A DNA stretch of 42,500 bases, taken from positions 21,891,913 to 21,934,412 of the forward strand of contig CM022673.1 in assembly GCA_012295275.1 (NCBI GenBank), written 5' to 3'. This DNA is from Chrysomallon squamiferum. Taxonomy: Eukaryota > Mollusca > Gastropoda > Neomphalida > Peltospiridae. Positions 21,872-33,200 of this stretch are shown piece by piece; position 1 is the stretch's first letter, and the number at the start of each line of letters is the position of its first letter. The translations under genes were made by a program, and so were the position numbers. A model generated the notes under the pieces. The model made no database searches, was not told where the DNA came from, and worked only from the letters and a program-made list of their open reading frames with translations.

Positions 21872-24800
21872 AAGGAGACATCCGAATATGCTTAATTACA
21901 TAGTCAAAACCAATATGAAAAGATATATACTATTTTAAATTAACTATTTTGTTTATTATAAATTAACTATGACATCAGATGAGTTTGTTGTGGCTGAATA
22001 TCACAAGTGTAAAAATAATGTTGAAATATGAATTGATTAGTTTTTTGTGTGAACACATTAATGTAATCACTGTTGTAGTTTTTGAAAGCGATAAGTATAT
22101 TTTCTTTTGTACTATTTTTAAATATCCTATACTTTATCTGTTTCCAAGTGTGATTAGTCATATCATATCCCCCAAAATAAAGGTAGCAGTATTGATATTT
22201 CATGTTTACTTAACAACACATTGGTAGTTCAGTATATATCCTGCATTTGTTAGGAACATTTTATACACGGTCTTATTGTTCAGAAAATTCTATACACGAT
22301 CTAATGCTGAAATGATCGGTATTATTTGCTGTAGGACAACTAGATGGCACTGTGATTATCATTTACCAGACGTCTTATTTTTGTATTCATCTCACTAATG
22401 ATTAATAATTACACTCTTTTATCCGGTATGTTAACAATGGAGGATAATGTAAATACTGATAAAAGCTTTAAGTCAAACGGCCATTGACGTTTTCGCTAAT
22501 GTGTATTCATAGAAAGTTGTTTTTCAAAAAACATTATACACTATTACACTTTTTAAATATACGTATTGACAATAATGCTTTTACAATGAATTCAGAAGCC
22601 ACCAAAGGTATTTACACACACCATAAATTAAATAAACCTGAGAACTAAAAAACAAACGACAGTAAAATCTGTCAGAAGGCTGACGTAATGGTGTAGTAAG
22701 TAACCTAAATATAAATGACACGAAAGGAAATCCGATTACGAGAAAAGTTTCTAACTCTGTTCGAGCTGGAAGCAAATTAATGGATTTTTCTAAAGTTTTG
22801 AATAACGACACCAGCAGGCTAAGACTATGTGGGTAGCGGATAGATTTCTAATCTAAGTAAATTTACAAGTTGTCACGCAACGTTTTAGTTTCTTATCTTT
22901 CTCCAACGTTGCGTCAGAGAAGATTTGTAAAGGTTAAAAAACGTGAGAAAAAGTATTCTTTATCGTGCTAATGCATGTATATATGAAAACATACATTCTA
23001 GAACACAAAACAGTGAATGTGCATGTCTCCGTTAACTTTGTGGAATGTTTTTCTTGTACGTTCGTGCATGTGCATATGTATGCATATGTGTGTATATGTC
23101 TGCGTTAATATATCTGTTTATATATGTGTTTGATTTGTGTCTAAGTTTTTTTATATGGTTCTTGATTCTAAAGTTTTAATAAATATTATCAGGGGAATCT
23201 AAATGTAAAATTGTATCAAACCAAGTTTAATAAGCGGTTTCGAGTAATGTGACACTGTTCTATGACACTAGAAGTGACAGCGTGTAATTAGAGTCACTGA
23301 AAAGTGACTGGATTAGGAAAAAATAAACGTCAGTTAATATTCTCTATCATTTTACACTAACAGTGCAAGTCCGCCACTGAGTGAGTTCTCACAAACACGT
23401 ATAACTGAAACGAATGAAATGTATTTAAATTGCTTTGTGTTGGCTGTAGATTAAACCAGAACATACACTGCTCCTACTAAGCCAAAAAACAGCAATAATT
23501 GCTACTACTGCTGTTGATACTATTATTTTTATAGGCAAGACAGATGCTTCTTGGACACATTAACAACTCCTAAAACCACTTTTACTACAGTAACATCATT
23601 ACTACTAATGCTACTACCAATACTACTAGAACAATTACAACAGTTAAAACAAATAATAATACTAATTACTGTTACTAGCACTATTACTGCTGCTACTGTT
23701 ACAACTACAACTACTACTATTACTATTACTCCATCTCTTACTACTACCACTACTAACATAACTTCCCCCAATTAAATAATAATTTATCAAGTTCTCTTGT
23801 CACCTTCTCTATCGTTTTTCTTTTCGTCATCAAAACATCATCTTCGTCACGGTGATAATCCTCAGCTTGTTCCACGTCGTTTAACGTATGAACAGCACCG
23901 TGGACTGCTAACTCAGTGGAAGAAGACGTTTCTACAATAACAACTAATTAATTGTAAACTGCACTCTTTCCGATTCGACAACTCCGTTCTGTCCATACAA
24001 CACGTTTCTGACGGAAGACAAAGTTCTTAGCAAAACTAATCTTTCAGTGTATGTCTGCAGATACGTGTACTAAAGGATTAATATAACTTAAATGAACGTA
24101 CGTCTATCTATCCCAGCTGTACAAAATTAGACAAACAGACGCACAGACATACAAATAGAAATAGAGTAAAACGAAGGGAGGAAGAAAATGTTTTATTATC
24201 AAAGCTTTTTATTTGTGTTTATTGGGTGGAGTCAGACATATAGTTAAGGACAACTCAGATAATGAGAGAAGAAACTCGCTCTCCCATATCACGGGCTAAT
24301 ATTTCCGATTAGCAAAAAGGAAATTTGTATATGCACCATTCCATTCACAGGAGAGGACGAAAAACAGAATAAAAAAATAGAATTAACACAGAGATAAATA
24401 ATTATATTTTTAAAAAATACTTACAGAACAGCACGCTATTAATAACAACTTAGTAATTTGTTTGTCTCATTAAATAAACCTCATACTGAGTTAGATGTGT
24501 CAGACATTATGAATAATTTATAGCAAAATTACAGACGTATGCTGATAGTCGTTTATATCTGCGATGGAGTACATGATTACCTTCATTTGTAGGAGAAATA
24601 AAACAGATGTGAAATTCTCAAAGTTAATAAGGGAAAATTGTTTTTAAACTGAAGCTGAATTGCCAATATATTTTGTTATGTCAGTGTGGAACCCAGGTCA
24701 ATAAAGTTTTCATGTATGTGTATGTTTAGATTCAAAATGTCAGAAATATTAACATTGATTAGCAGTGACGTGGACAGAAAAACAGATACGTTGATTCTCA

Positions 24801-25024
24801 CAATTTAAAATACAATGTAACAGAGCTGTAGACTTTAGAACCGGCTTAGACGTCCTCACATATGTACGATCTAAACTGACTGCTTATTTCTTTTATACCT
24901 TCACTGCTTCTTAGCCTTTTGTGCTGAGTTAATGAATATTTCTTTAATGATGCCTTATTGATTGTTTGTTGAGTTATATCTGGCCTTTTTCTTGCATACT
25001 AATTATTCAAACAACATCTACAAA
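21872..25024 (-). other. intron 1, segment between the TATG array and the AAT/GA arrays
   Basis: AT-rich single-copy DNA with one triplet block (23490-23770). Short frames such as those at 21967-22227 overlap on opposite strands and look like chance. No exon recognised. Confidence 0.55.
23490..23770. repeat. imperfect ACT-type triplet array
   Basis: About 280 bp of ACT, ACA, ATT and GCT triplets. It leaves open frames on both strands, encoding Thr-rich or Val-rich peptides with no gene features. Confidence 0.85.
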
Positions 25025-25035
25025 ACAACAACAAC

Positions 25036-25071
<36 letters not shown>

Positions 25072-25107
25072 GACGATGATGGTAATGACGATGATGATGA
25101 TGATGAG
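25025..25107. repeat. (AAC)n-(AAT)n-(GATGAT)n triplet block
   Basis: AAC and AAT units followed by GACGATGATG steps. On the minus strand it follows the tRNA-like fragment, as a SINE tail would. Confidence 0.88.
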
Positions 25108-25130
25108 AAAAGAAAAGTGCAGTGTGTGTG

Positions 25131-25178
25131 TTAAGCCTTAGTCCAGAGTTCTAACCACTGAGCTAAACCAGCTCTCTA
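25131..25178 (-). mobile_element. tRNA-like SINE head fragment
   Basis: On the minus strand the sequence runs GAGCTGGTTTAGCTCAGTGG then TTAGAACTCTGGACTAAG. TAGCTCAGTGG (25155-25165) is a good RNA polymerase III A-box, placed eight bases into a tRNA-like 5' end. The D arm can almost pair, but the anticodon stem cannot, and no B-box (GGTTCGANNCC) follows. It is therefore not a working tRNA. A truncated tRNA-derived SINE is the best reading. Confidence 0.55.
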
Positions 25179-25406
25179 AATCAGAGACCATCAGTACCTT
25201 AATAAATAATTTTGTTTTGAAATTATTTTTTTTTTTCACTTTGATTCTTATATCAAGATGCTGAACACAATACCACAGAAAAGAGACTCAATAGTTAATT
25301 CATAAAATATTAGAGAAGACCTTGTTGACATATCTACGACGTTTGAACATTAATTGTTCATCAAAGTCAAATCTTTCTGGATAAAAACAGGCTACAACGC
25401 AGATCC

Positions 25407-25493
<87 letters not shown>

Positions 25494-25504
25494 AGGGAGG
25501 GAGG

Positions 25505-25563
<59 letters not shown>

Positions 25564-25569
25564 AGGGAG

Positions 25570-25650
<81 letters not shown>
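25407..25650. repeat. (GA)n polypurine tract with GGGA inserts
   Basis: About 240 bp of uninterrupted purine on the plus strand: long GA runs with two GGGA/GGA blocks at about 25487-25512 and 25557-25574. Mirror-like polypurine tracts can form intramolecular triplexes. Open frames of Arg/Glu or Ser/Leu on either strand are artefacts. Confidence 0.97.
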
Positions 25651-25651
<1 letters not shown>

Positions 25652-26309
25652 TTGTTGTCATATGAAGCTTGACATTTTTTAACAGAGATTAAGAGGTGGC
25701 TAAGGTTAATACTTGTTACTGAGTTTATATAATTATCAAATATTTAATTATATTTATAACTATGACGATGACGAAGAAAATGTTAGAAGCAATTTCAGGA
25801 ACAAAGATGGGTATAAATTAGTTTTGTCACGTACCTCACAGAGGTTACCTAACTTGTAATATATCACTAATAAAGTCTCGCAGACATGTACGCGTCTTCA
25901 TATATGTACGTTCAGCATTTAACAGCTTTGTTGTGCTACATGCTTTTGAATCAGTGAATAAACCGCTTAATCTATTATTATTTTTTCAGAGGTTTGTATC
26001 TTTTCAATCAAATTTCTTTGTGAGTGACGTGTCTTTAACTCGCATTGACGCGAATCAAGATTTGTGCGAAGAAAATAATGAAAACTTCTAAATGTGTGAC
26101 CACAGTGACCTATAAACCATATTTGTTTCAGAACGTTGATGTTCCCGTCAACAAAACATTCGGACAGACTCGTCATAAATGGCAGAAGCTGTGTATCGAC
26201 AATGACGCTATATGTAATTGTACATAATTGTTGTTCTGCCTGAAGTCATTAGAACGAAAACTATACAGACATTTCAAATACCACATAATAAACAGAGCTA
26301 AGTCATGTA

Positions 26310-26670
26310 TAATGCTATCACTGCTACTATCAGTACCATGGACAGTAATTATCAGTACTATAGACAGTAATACACTATAAATACTACAGACAGTAATACA
26401 CTATAAATACTATATCACTACTGGTCATAATAATACTTTATCAATACAATTGACAATATTGCGTTATCATTACTAGTGACAGTAATTCCCTAACAATACT
26501 ACAAATAGTAATACTCAATCAACGATTACTAATAGTAATTAACAGTAATACAGATAGTTTTAATCGATCAATCAACACAACTCATAACAATACTCTATCA
26601 GTTCTACTGACAGCAAATCTGTCAATACTTCTTATATTAATAGCAATACTCTACTAACACTACTGGCAGT
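26310..26670. repeat. degenerate ACAGTAATAC-type tandem repeat
   Basis: Recurring ACTACTGACAGTAATACTCTATCAA-like steps of about 20 bp with many changes and uneven spacing. Confidence 0.65.
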
Positions 26671-26751
26671 AAACCTAACCCAAAATTAACAGAATACTTT
26701 ATGGGTTGAGGGCAGTAAAGGGTACATTTGATTCTCTATGCGGATTAGAAT

Positions 26752-26937
26752 ATGCCTGTTGCAACTACTGCTAACACCGATAACACTAAAACTACCACTA
26801 CTACCATTGCGACAACAACAGCTACTACTACTTCTACTACTAATACTACTATTGCTACTGCTATTACTACAAATAATATTATTACTACCATTACTATTCC
26901 TACACCTGCTATTAATATTACTAAAAATAAATAAATA
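26752..26937. repeat. imperfect ACT/ATT triplet array
   Basis: ACT, ACA and ATT triplets ending in (AAAT)n. Overlapping frames on both strands are low-complexity. Confidence 0.85.
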
Positions 26938-27284
26938 AATAAGTGCTAAAACAGTTATCTTGAATGACATCATAAAACGTCGGAGGTGTGATGATAAACA
27001 TAGAATTAGTCGCGTTTGGCCTGTATTTTTAGCTGACCTACTTACGTGTCACACGTTTAGAGAAGCGATAAATTAAAACAGCCATCGTTCTCGACTGTCA
27101 TTATATTTATGGACTTTATTATGATAATTACATTTTTTATTTCATTTTGCTTTTATCAGTTATTATTAATTTTTATCGTTTGTTATTATTAAAAAATTTT
27201 TACTGACAGTACTGTATTCAGATATTTGTTAGATATGCTAAATAAAAAGTGGCATGTCAGCATAAATCAGGTACAAAAATACAT

Positions 27285-27345
27285 ACGTACACATATATAC
27301 AAACACAAAAATAAACGTACATACAAACATACATACATATATATC
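27285..27345. repeat. CATA-rich simple sequence
   Basis: CATA/CGTACA steps leading into the inverted repeat. Confidence 0.75.
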
Positions 27346-27353
27346 TATACTAT

Positions 27354-27446
27354 TTTTTATTATGCATTATTTTTTGTCTGTTTTCGCATTTGGTGTGTGC
27401 GCGCACACAAGTGCGAAAACAGACAAAAAATAATGCATAATAAAAA
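27354..27446. repeat. perfect 35-bp inverted repeat with near-palindromic loop
   Basis: The arms 27354-27388 and 27412-27446 are perfect reverse complements by base-by-base reading. The 23-bp spacer contains GTGTGCGCGCACAC, itself close to a palindrome. A single strand could form one long hairpin. Confidence 0.95.
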
Positions 27447-27576
27447 CACACACACACACACACAAATGCGAAAACAGACAAAAAATAATGCATAATAAAA
27501 ACACACACACACACACACAAATGCGAAAACAGACAAAAAATAATGCATAATAAAAAACACACACACACACACACAT
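27412..27576 (+). repeat. 55-bp direct repeat, three copies
   Basis: Copies start at 27412, 27467 and 27522. Each is GCGAAAACAGACAAAAAATA plus ATGCATAATAAAAA followed by (CA)n. The first copy is the right arm of the inverted repeat, so the block holds four copies of the core, one of them inverted. Confidence 0.95.
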
Positions 27577-28429
27577 ATCTTTTCTTCTTTTTTTTTAAAT
27601 CCATTACGCATCATCTAGAATTCTGAAATGAATTTTCAGAAACATTCGTTATGAGACTGTTAAAAGCAAAATAAATAAAGCTGTTTTATTTACCTGTCAG
27701 GTATTTGTGGGAGTGGTGCTTCTCGATACTGACCACCTAAGTAGTATTGATAAAGAATCCACGCAGAACGAGTTTTATTGGTGCTTTTATTAACAGAAAT
27801 CAAATATTTTGAGTAAAAAGAAAAAGAAAACGTAAAAATATTTTTTTTTATTATTGTTATTGAAGACAGAATTAAAAAAAAAAATAAAATAAAATAAAAG
27901 CCTTCGGTGATGAAGAACTAATGTTTCCAGTACATTTTAAACATTTCCCATCTAACATCATGCAGAGTAGACAGTGAATCTTGGTTAAGTCATAAAACCC
28001 TAGAGACACATCACTGAAGAGTGACAAAGGAACTAACGTTGTAATTTTGTATTCTGGTAGGATTATCAATTTTGCAAGATAGTGAGTAGCACAACTTCGG
28101 AAAATTGTCGTTTTAATTGTTTAACTGTCTTATGGATTAAAAATAAACGATAAACACCTCTGATTGAATTACACCACAATCCTTGCTTATTAATAATAAT
28201 ATTAGTCGGACAGTAAAGCAGCCTAATTCACTGATTTTCAGATGTATTAAAACAAACACGCTAACACTCTTACACTCATTGTTTTGCTTAATGTCTTAAC
28301 TTAGTGTTTGTAGTAAATTTTTGTGATACCAAGTTAACCACTATAACTAGTAATAACATCTTGTGTAAGTTTGGTCTTGTATGTTATTATTACTACTTCT
28401 ACTAACAAGTAGAAACAAGTACTAATAAT

Positions 28430-28496
28430 AATAATACTGGTAGTATTACTACAAATGATATTACCCAGATTATTATTATTATTATTATTGTTATTG

Positions 28497-28545
<49 letters not shown>

Positions 28546-28575
28546 GGTCGTCGTCGTTGTTGTTGTTACTGTTTT
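28430..28575. repeat. (TTA)n microsatellite with GTT/GTC end
   Basis: TTA/TTG steps, pure over about 28498-28544, followed by GTCGTCGTT. Confidence 0.9.
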
Positions 28576-29489
28576 AATTCCTGTATATGTTGATAATATT
28601 AACAGTTTTGAAGAGATATGAACTATAACAAACTTATTGATTTACTTTTTTTTATGCGGAACGTCTTTCCATGCTTTTGTAGGTCTGAAAGAACTTTCCG
28701 GATAAAACATTCATTTCTGAAGCCAAACAGTTTCATTAATAATCATCAACATAAAACTCGTGAGGAAAATCTTTAACTAATTGTAAAACAAGTGTACTTA
28801 AACAAGAATTTCTACGACGTGATCGTATTTTTTGCAGAAAGAAACGTAACGTCGCTATCGGCGACATTTTTATGGATATTTCAATAATGTTGTCCACAAA
28901 TCCAAAGTTAAAACTTTCGTGTAAAACGAAAAAAGCGTTCAAAGAACTTTATCAGCTGAAGTTTCGAAATGTACTTTTAGTTATATATTTAATTATACAA
29001 CATGACTGATATAGTATTTAAAAGTGATGCTTAAAAAGCTACATTCAAAATCTTAAAGAAAAGAACATAATTATATTAAATCAATCCTAAATGTATTTAA
29101 ATTTTGCTTAGTATTCTTTTTACATGGCGTTTTTGTTTAAATAGACAGACAGTGAGACAGAGGTAGAGAGAATTTGTACAAAAAACGTTTTATTTTGGGA
29201 AATTATAAAGGAACACTTTTTAAGGGATGGATCATTGTATGGAAAATCATAGTTAAGTAAAGTTACATGAAGCGGGGTAAATAGCTAACTGAGCCTGAAA
29301 TTATTAATTACTGCTAAAATGAAATACTAATCTGTTAGCAAAGTGCGTGTTTGTGACAGTGTTAAACTGTAGCATGTGATCGGCACACAGGATCTAACAT
29401 TAAAATGTGGAGAAATTTCAAGCAGTTAGTGTTTGTCTTTATAACTGGATGGGTGGAAAACATTAAGTCTGCGGTGATATTTGTTGTGC

Positions 29490-29577
29490 ATGTCTGTCTT
29501 CGTGTGTGTGTTTGAGTGTATTTGTGCATGTGTTTGTGTGTGTATGTGTGTGTGTATGTGTGTGTGTGTTTGTGGAG
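29490..29577. repeat. TG-rich microsatellite
   Basis: TGTG and TTTG/TATG steps. The minus-strand frame across it is a Thr/His repeat artefact. Confidence 0.85.
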
Positions 29578-29760
29578 CGTTTGTGTTTGTACGTGTTTAT
29601 TAAAGTAAATGTAACACCTATATATCAACCTTCAAACACATGCATAGTAATGTATACGTATCTAAAAAAAGATATTACATATTAAGTATACTTTCGTGCA
29701 ACTTTTTTATTCACGTGCTTTATGAAAAGATAAGAAGTTATTTGGGTTTCATAGACTTAC

Positions 29761-30202
29761 CCGCCGGGTTACTCTGTTCTATGTAAGGTGGACATTTGAT
29801 GATCGCATCGTCGCCAGCTTGTGTATCCTTAAAACATCCGAAACCATCCCAAGTTCTAGGACAGTACTTTTCATCTTTGAACGGTGGTGGTGGGTCCGAG
29901 TTTTGTTGGATACAACAGTTTATGGCGTTCCTGCAACACGACGTCCAGCGTTCACAGTTGAAATCAGTCAAAGTGCTGCAAACGGTGTGAGCGATTGTTT
30001 TGTTCTGGATATCTGGAGTGATGACAGTTCCGGGTGGATAGCGAGACCCGTTTATTGCCACAAGCTCGGGATTCGGAAGATTAGCTAGCAAATCCGAGTT
30101 GTCGTGAAACAAGTAGGAGTAACACATCGTGCACGTCCACAATTTGAAAGCAGACAAAGGGAATGAACCGTATCTGTCCCGACAAATCATTGCTGTGTAC
30201 AT
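29761..30202 (-). CDS. exon 1 of the model: N-terminal extracellular hormone-binding domain
   Basis: The exon ends CCG GCG G|gtaagt, leaving one base for Ala148. It encodes residues 1-147 from ATG 30202-30200. An in-frame TGA lies 9 nt upstream, so either this ATG is the start or an acceptor lies within those bases. The class B domain is clear: Cys97, Cys114, Cys123 and Cys137 are cysteines 1-4, with the same 17-residue step from Cys97 to Cys114 as human calcitonin receptor. YCPRTWDGFGC (113-123) and DTQAG (126-130) are calcitonin-type motifs. NGS (51-53) and NKT (67-69) are sequons. Extra cysteines (C75, C83, C89, C90, C96) include CCRNAINCC. No typical signal peptide is seen at the N-terminus, so an upstream coding exon is likely. 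Confidence 0.88.
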
Positions 30203-33200
30203 AAATCTTCAGTAAATTGTTGACTTTTAACTGTTTCAGTTTCTAAACAGTCCCAGTGCTATTTTTCTTACAGTTATTATTTTCTGGTATTATTTTCATC
30301 TCAGATGGTGATAGTGCACAAATTAATGCATCTTCTACTTACAGAAGTATAACTGCGGATATGACCCGCTTCTGTTCAGCGAACAGGATTCACTGGTCCT
30401 TTGAATTAATACTTTTGATATCAGTCAATTGGCTTCCGTGTAGTTTCCTTCAAAGACAGTAGTAAAATCAGTTTGTCTACAAACAAGACAAATCGCAGAA
30501 ACATATAATTACTTCAGTTTAGCAATTCAAACAAGTCCCAGATGGTGCAGTACAAATGAGTAAATGTTCATTCAACATGTGGACTTTCAGAGATCGAATA
30601 TTCTGTAAATTATGTCGCAAGTACTATAGAATTTCGGATATTAAAAGAGGATAAATCTGAACATATGTTGAAACAACTATATATGACTTGAACTGTTGTA
30701 GAAATCTTGGAAAGCAGTTTATTTAAAATGAGCTAACGACTGCTGACTTATAAATGATTGTTCAAATTTGTTTCTATAAGCCGGGCAGAAAATCAACGTT
30801 TTTGCTATTTTCGTTTTACTTCCACGTCATTTTAGTTTATGTAGTCTTTTAAGATTTCTTTTACTGAATAATGATTAAAAAAAAGGAGTATCATCTGCAG
30901 ATTACGTGATCTTTATGTGATATATTGCGAACACGTAGTTTCTTAGTGGATCGTAATTTCTGTTACATTACATTTACATTTATCAAAGCATCGAATGTTT
31001 TCGTGGTTTTTATTTATCGTGGAATTGGGTTACAGCTTAAAACGGTCTTTTTCACAGTTAAACATGAAATACTTTTATGTGGAAAATTAACTCACACTAA
31101 TAAAGACCTTGTTTTATAAAGACCTGTGTTAGTCCACTCTGAAAACTAGGCACCATAAAAGGTTCGGAAAGTAGTGTTTTACTTTAAACTTAACTGTCCA
31201 ACTAGGAATCTTCTTTGTTATGCTATATTTTTGTTATGTTGTTGTTGTTATAGGTAAAAATTATAAATGTATCGTCGATTGCTCATTTCAGTTGTTTGAC
31301 AAATTTTGCAACCAGTCGTCAGAGACTGGAAACTCACTCCGATATGAAACGGTGGCGGTGCTAACTGTTCTAACTTGCTATACAGTGGTCAAACACACTG
31401 ATGTGTCAGCAAAACGTCCCAGGAGGGTTCTAAGCGTCATTTCCTCCTCTAAGATCTGAGCCACAGTACAGCTGTTTTACGCATTATTATTTCTATTTTA
31501 AAAGTCCACAACTTTGTTATGTAAAATTTATTTAAAAACCAATTTGTTTTTCTCTGTACTGTATTCTGTCACAGAAACAAGTGATGTTATTGCAGCTGAA
31601 TACTGAGTCGTGTTCAAAATCTCTGTTCAAGTTTTTCTGTTATAGCACAGCCAATGGCAGTAAGTCATCAGCAGCTGACACGTGTTAAAAACAGAGTTAA
31701 CAGTAATGATCAGAAACGTATGTAATAATTGCTGTAATCTGTGAATTATTGTACTGACGCTCACAGCTGCTTGACAGGTAGTTGGTAAATAAGAACAACA
31801 GTTTTACAAAATACTCTGTACAAAACAGAAAATGTTTTTACCTTCACAACAGGTGATTTGATCTCTGTTCTCTGCACACACATTCATTACAATTTTTTGT
31901 TACTCCACATAGTTGTATTTTCTTTTTTCTTTTGTGTTTATGAAGCGTCAAAAAACCTCGAATACAACAATTTCTTTTTTGATTTAAATGAGCGAATTAC
32001 GGAATTCTGTCATTTATCCTCTTCAACAAATAGTTATAAAATGTGAAATATCTTGTAGTCGCTTTCTAGTATGAATAAAATAGAAAATCAGCGAATGCCT
32101 GTATTATTCGTAGTCAAATCTACATCATGTAACTGAAATGATTAGCGTCTACTGGGCGAACAGGGTCGATGACATCCGATGAGCTCGGCAATTACCGGAG
32201 TGTGGTAATGAGAGGAAACGCGGCTTCTCCGATACGTCGCCAACTGTTATTTCACCTCCTACTACCGTGTTTGTCAGACGTCACCGTACTTGTAAATCTA
32301 AAATGTTATAAATGTCATTTTAATACATCACTGACACTTGACCTCTCTTCAGATGTATGTCACCTAAACATATCTTGACATATCTCAGTGGGATACATTT
32401 TTAGAGTTACAAAAAAATCACTAAAATTATCATAGTCTACCAATATTAAAAGAGATGTTAGTGAACCATGAAATTTATTTCTAGTCAGTACTATCTAAAA
32501 TAATTATAAGACTGAAATATGTTTAGAATCTTTACAATAAATATATACACAACGATACTGTATATTTATGACACAAATGGGGAACTGGGTTTCACAAACC
32601 TGCTAAGGTCTTCTTATTCACTTAACACGGAAAACAATAATGACAAATAAGTGGGAAACATTCATTCTTATTTCAAATGTACATTGTTATTTTTTACAAA
32701 TGAAAATAGTAATAAAAATTAGTAAATAGTTTAGATATCGTAAATTTGTTAAGACTATGATGAAAAGTAAGTTGTACATACCAAATGGTGAAACCTCCTC
32801 ATTTGTATTAAGTGTTTAAAGTGGACACAAGTCAAAATTATTTATATCTTTGTTCTTATAAGATATGTTATTGTGAAAACTCCAGTAAATAAGCTGAGAG
32901 GAATGCTGAAGTCGGTATAAGTCTTTTATACCATGCGATTGCCATTTGAAAGAATTGATTTGTTGTTTCGCTTCCTTTATTGACAAATTCATTGAAAAAC
33001 CATCTTACAGTGCTACTCGTAATATATCTAACAGCCAATATCCTTTCACATTCCACCAAATTACTACAGAAATGATTAACCGCCTGTTAACTAGACTGAA
33101 ATCCACTTTAATCACATAAAGATGGTGAAGGCAAAGAACCTGTTCTCTGCAAGGGTTTGTCAGTTCGTCTGTTGATCACTGAAGATGGAACCAACTGATT

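Larger units (their letters stand above)
25651..27284 (-). other. intron 1, segment after the GA tract
   Basis: AT-rich sequence with an imperfect 20-21-bp array (about 26310-26670) and a triplet array (26752-26937). No exon recognised. Confidence 0.55.
27577..29760 (-). other. intron 1, distal segment next to exon 1
   Basis: AT-rich sequence with a TTA block (28430-28575) and TG repeats (29490-29577). Near exon 1 it is single-copy. No further exon recognised. Confidence 0.6.
1051..30202 (-). other. gene model: class B1 GPCR, calcitonin/CGRP-receptor-like
   Basis: Ten exons on the minus strand join without any frame break into 468 codons. Each junction has AG at the acceptor and GT at the donor. 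Established family knowledge: these receptors bind calcitonin, CGRP or insect DH31-type peptides through a cysteine-bridged extracellular domain, sit in the plasma membrane and mainly couple to Gs. Support for the subtype is the extracellular motif RTWDGxxCxxDTxAG (residues 116-130), the Cys spacing, NYTxC at 172-176 and SPLVP in TM4. The introns are 18626, 3458, 495, 1110, 469, 1252, 576, 473 and 1286 nt from 5' to 3'. A cleavable signal peptide was not found, and only 8 residues separate the last extracellular Cys from the LY of TM1, so an upstream exon and possibly one small phase-0 exon could be missing. A PDF- or CRF/DH44-type receptor is less likely but possible. Confidence 0.88.

Noticed and set aside
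25354-25665. Open frames of about 100 codons across the GA tract on both strands
   Set aside because: They encode only Arg-Glu or Ser-Leu repeats and exist on both strands because a dinucleotide repeat has no stops. No gene features flank them.
27350-27614. Three overlapping minus-strand frames with repeated CVCVC and FCLFS peptides
   Set aside because: They come from the 55-bp direct repeat with (CA)n spacers, whose length lets several frames stay open. This is repeat translation, not a protein.
29796-30088. Plus-strand frames opposite exon 1
   Set aside because: They are shadows of the receptor coding exon on the other strand.
30256-30462. Plus-strand frame starting with a hydrophobic, signal-peptide-like segment
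   Set aside because: It is 68 codons long, antisense to the receptor's upstream side, ends without a family motif and has no supported splice partners. AT-rich DNA often encodes such Phe/Leu/Ile stretches.
32868-33059. Minus-strand 63-codon frame with mixed composition, considered as an upstream exon
   Set aside because: It does not resemble the N-terminus of the receptor family and lacks a convincing acceptor and donor pair in phase with exon 1.
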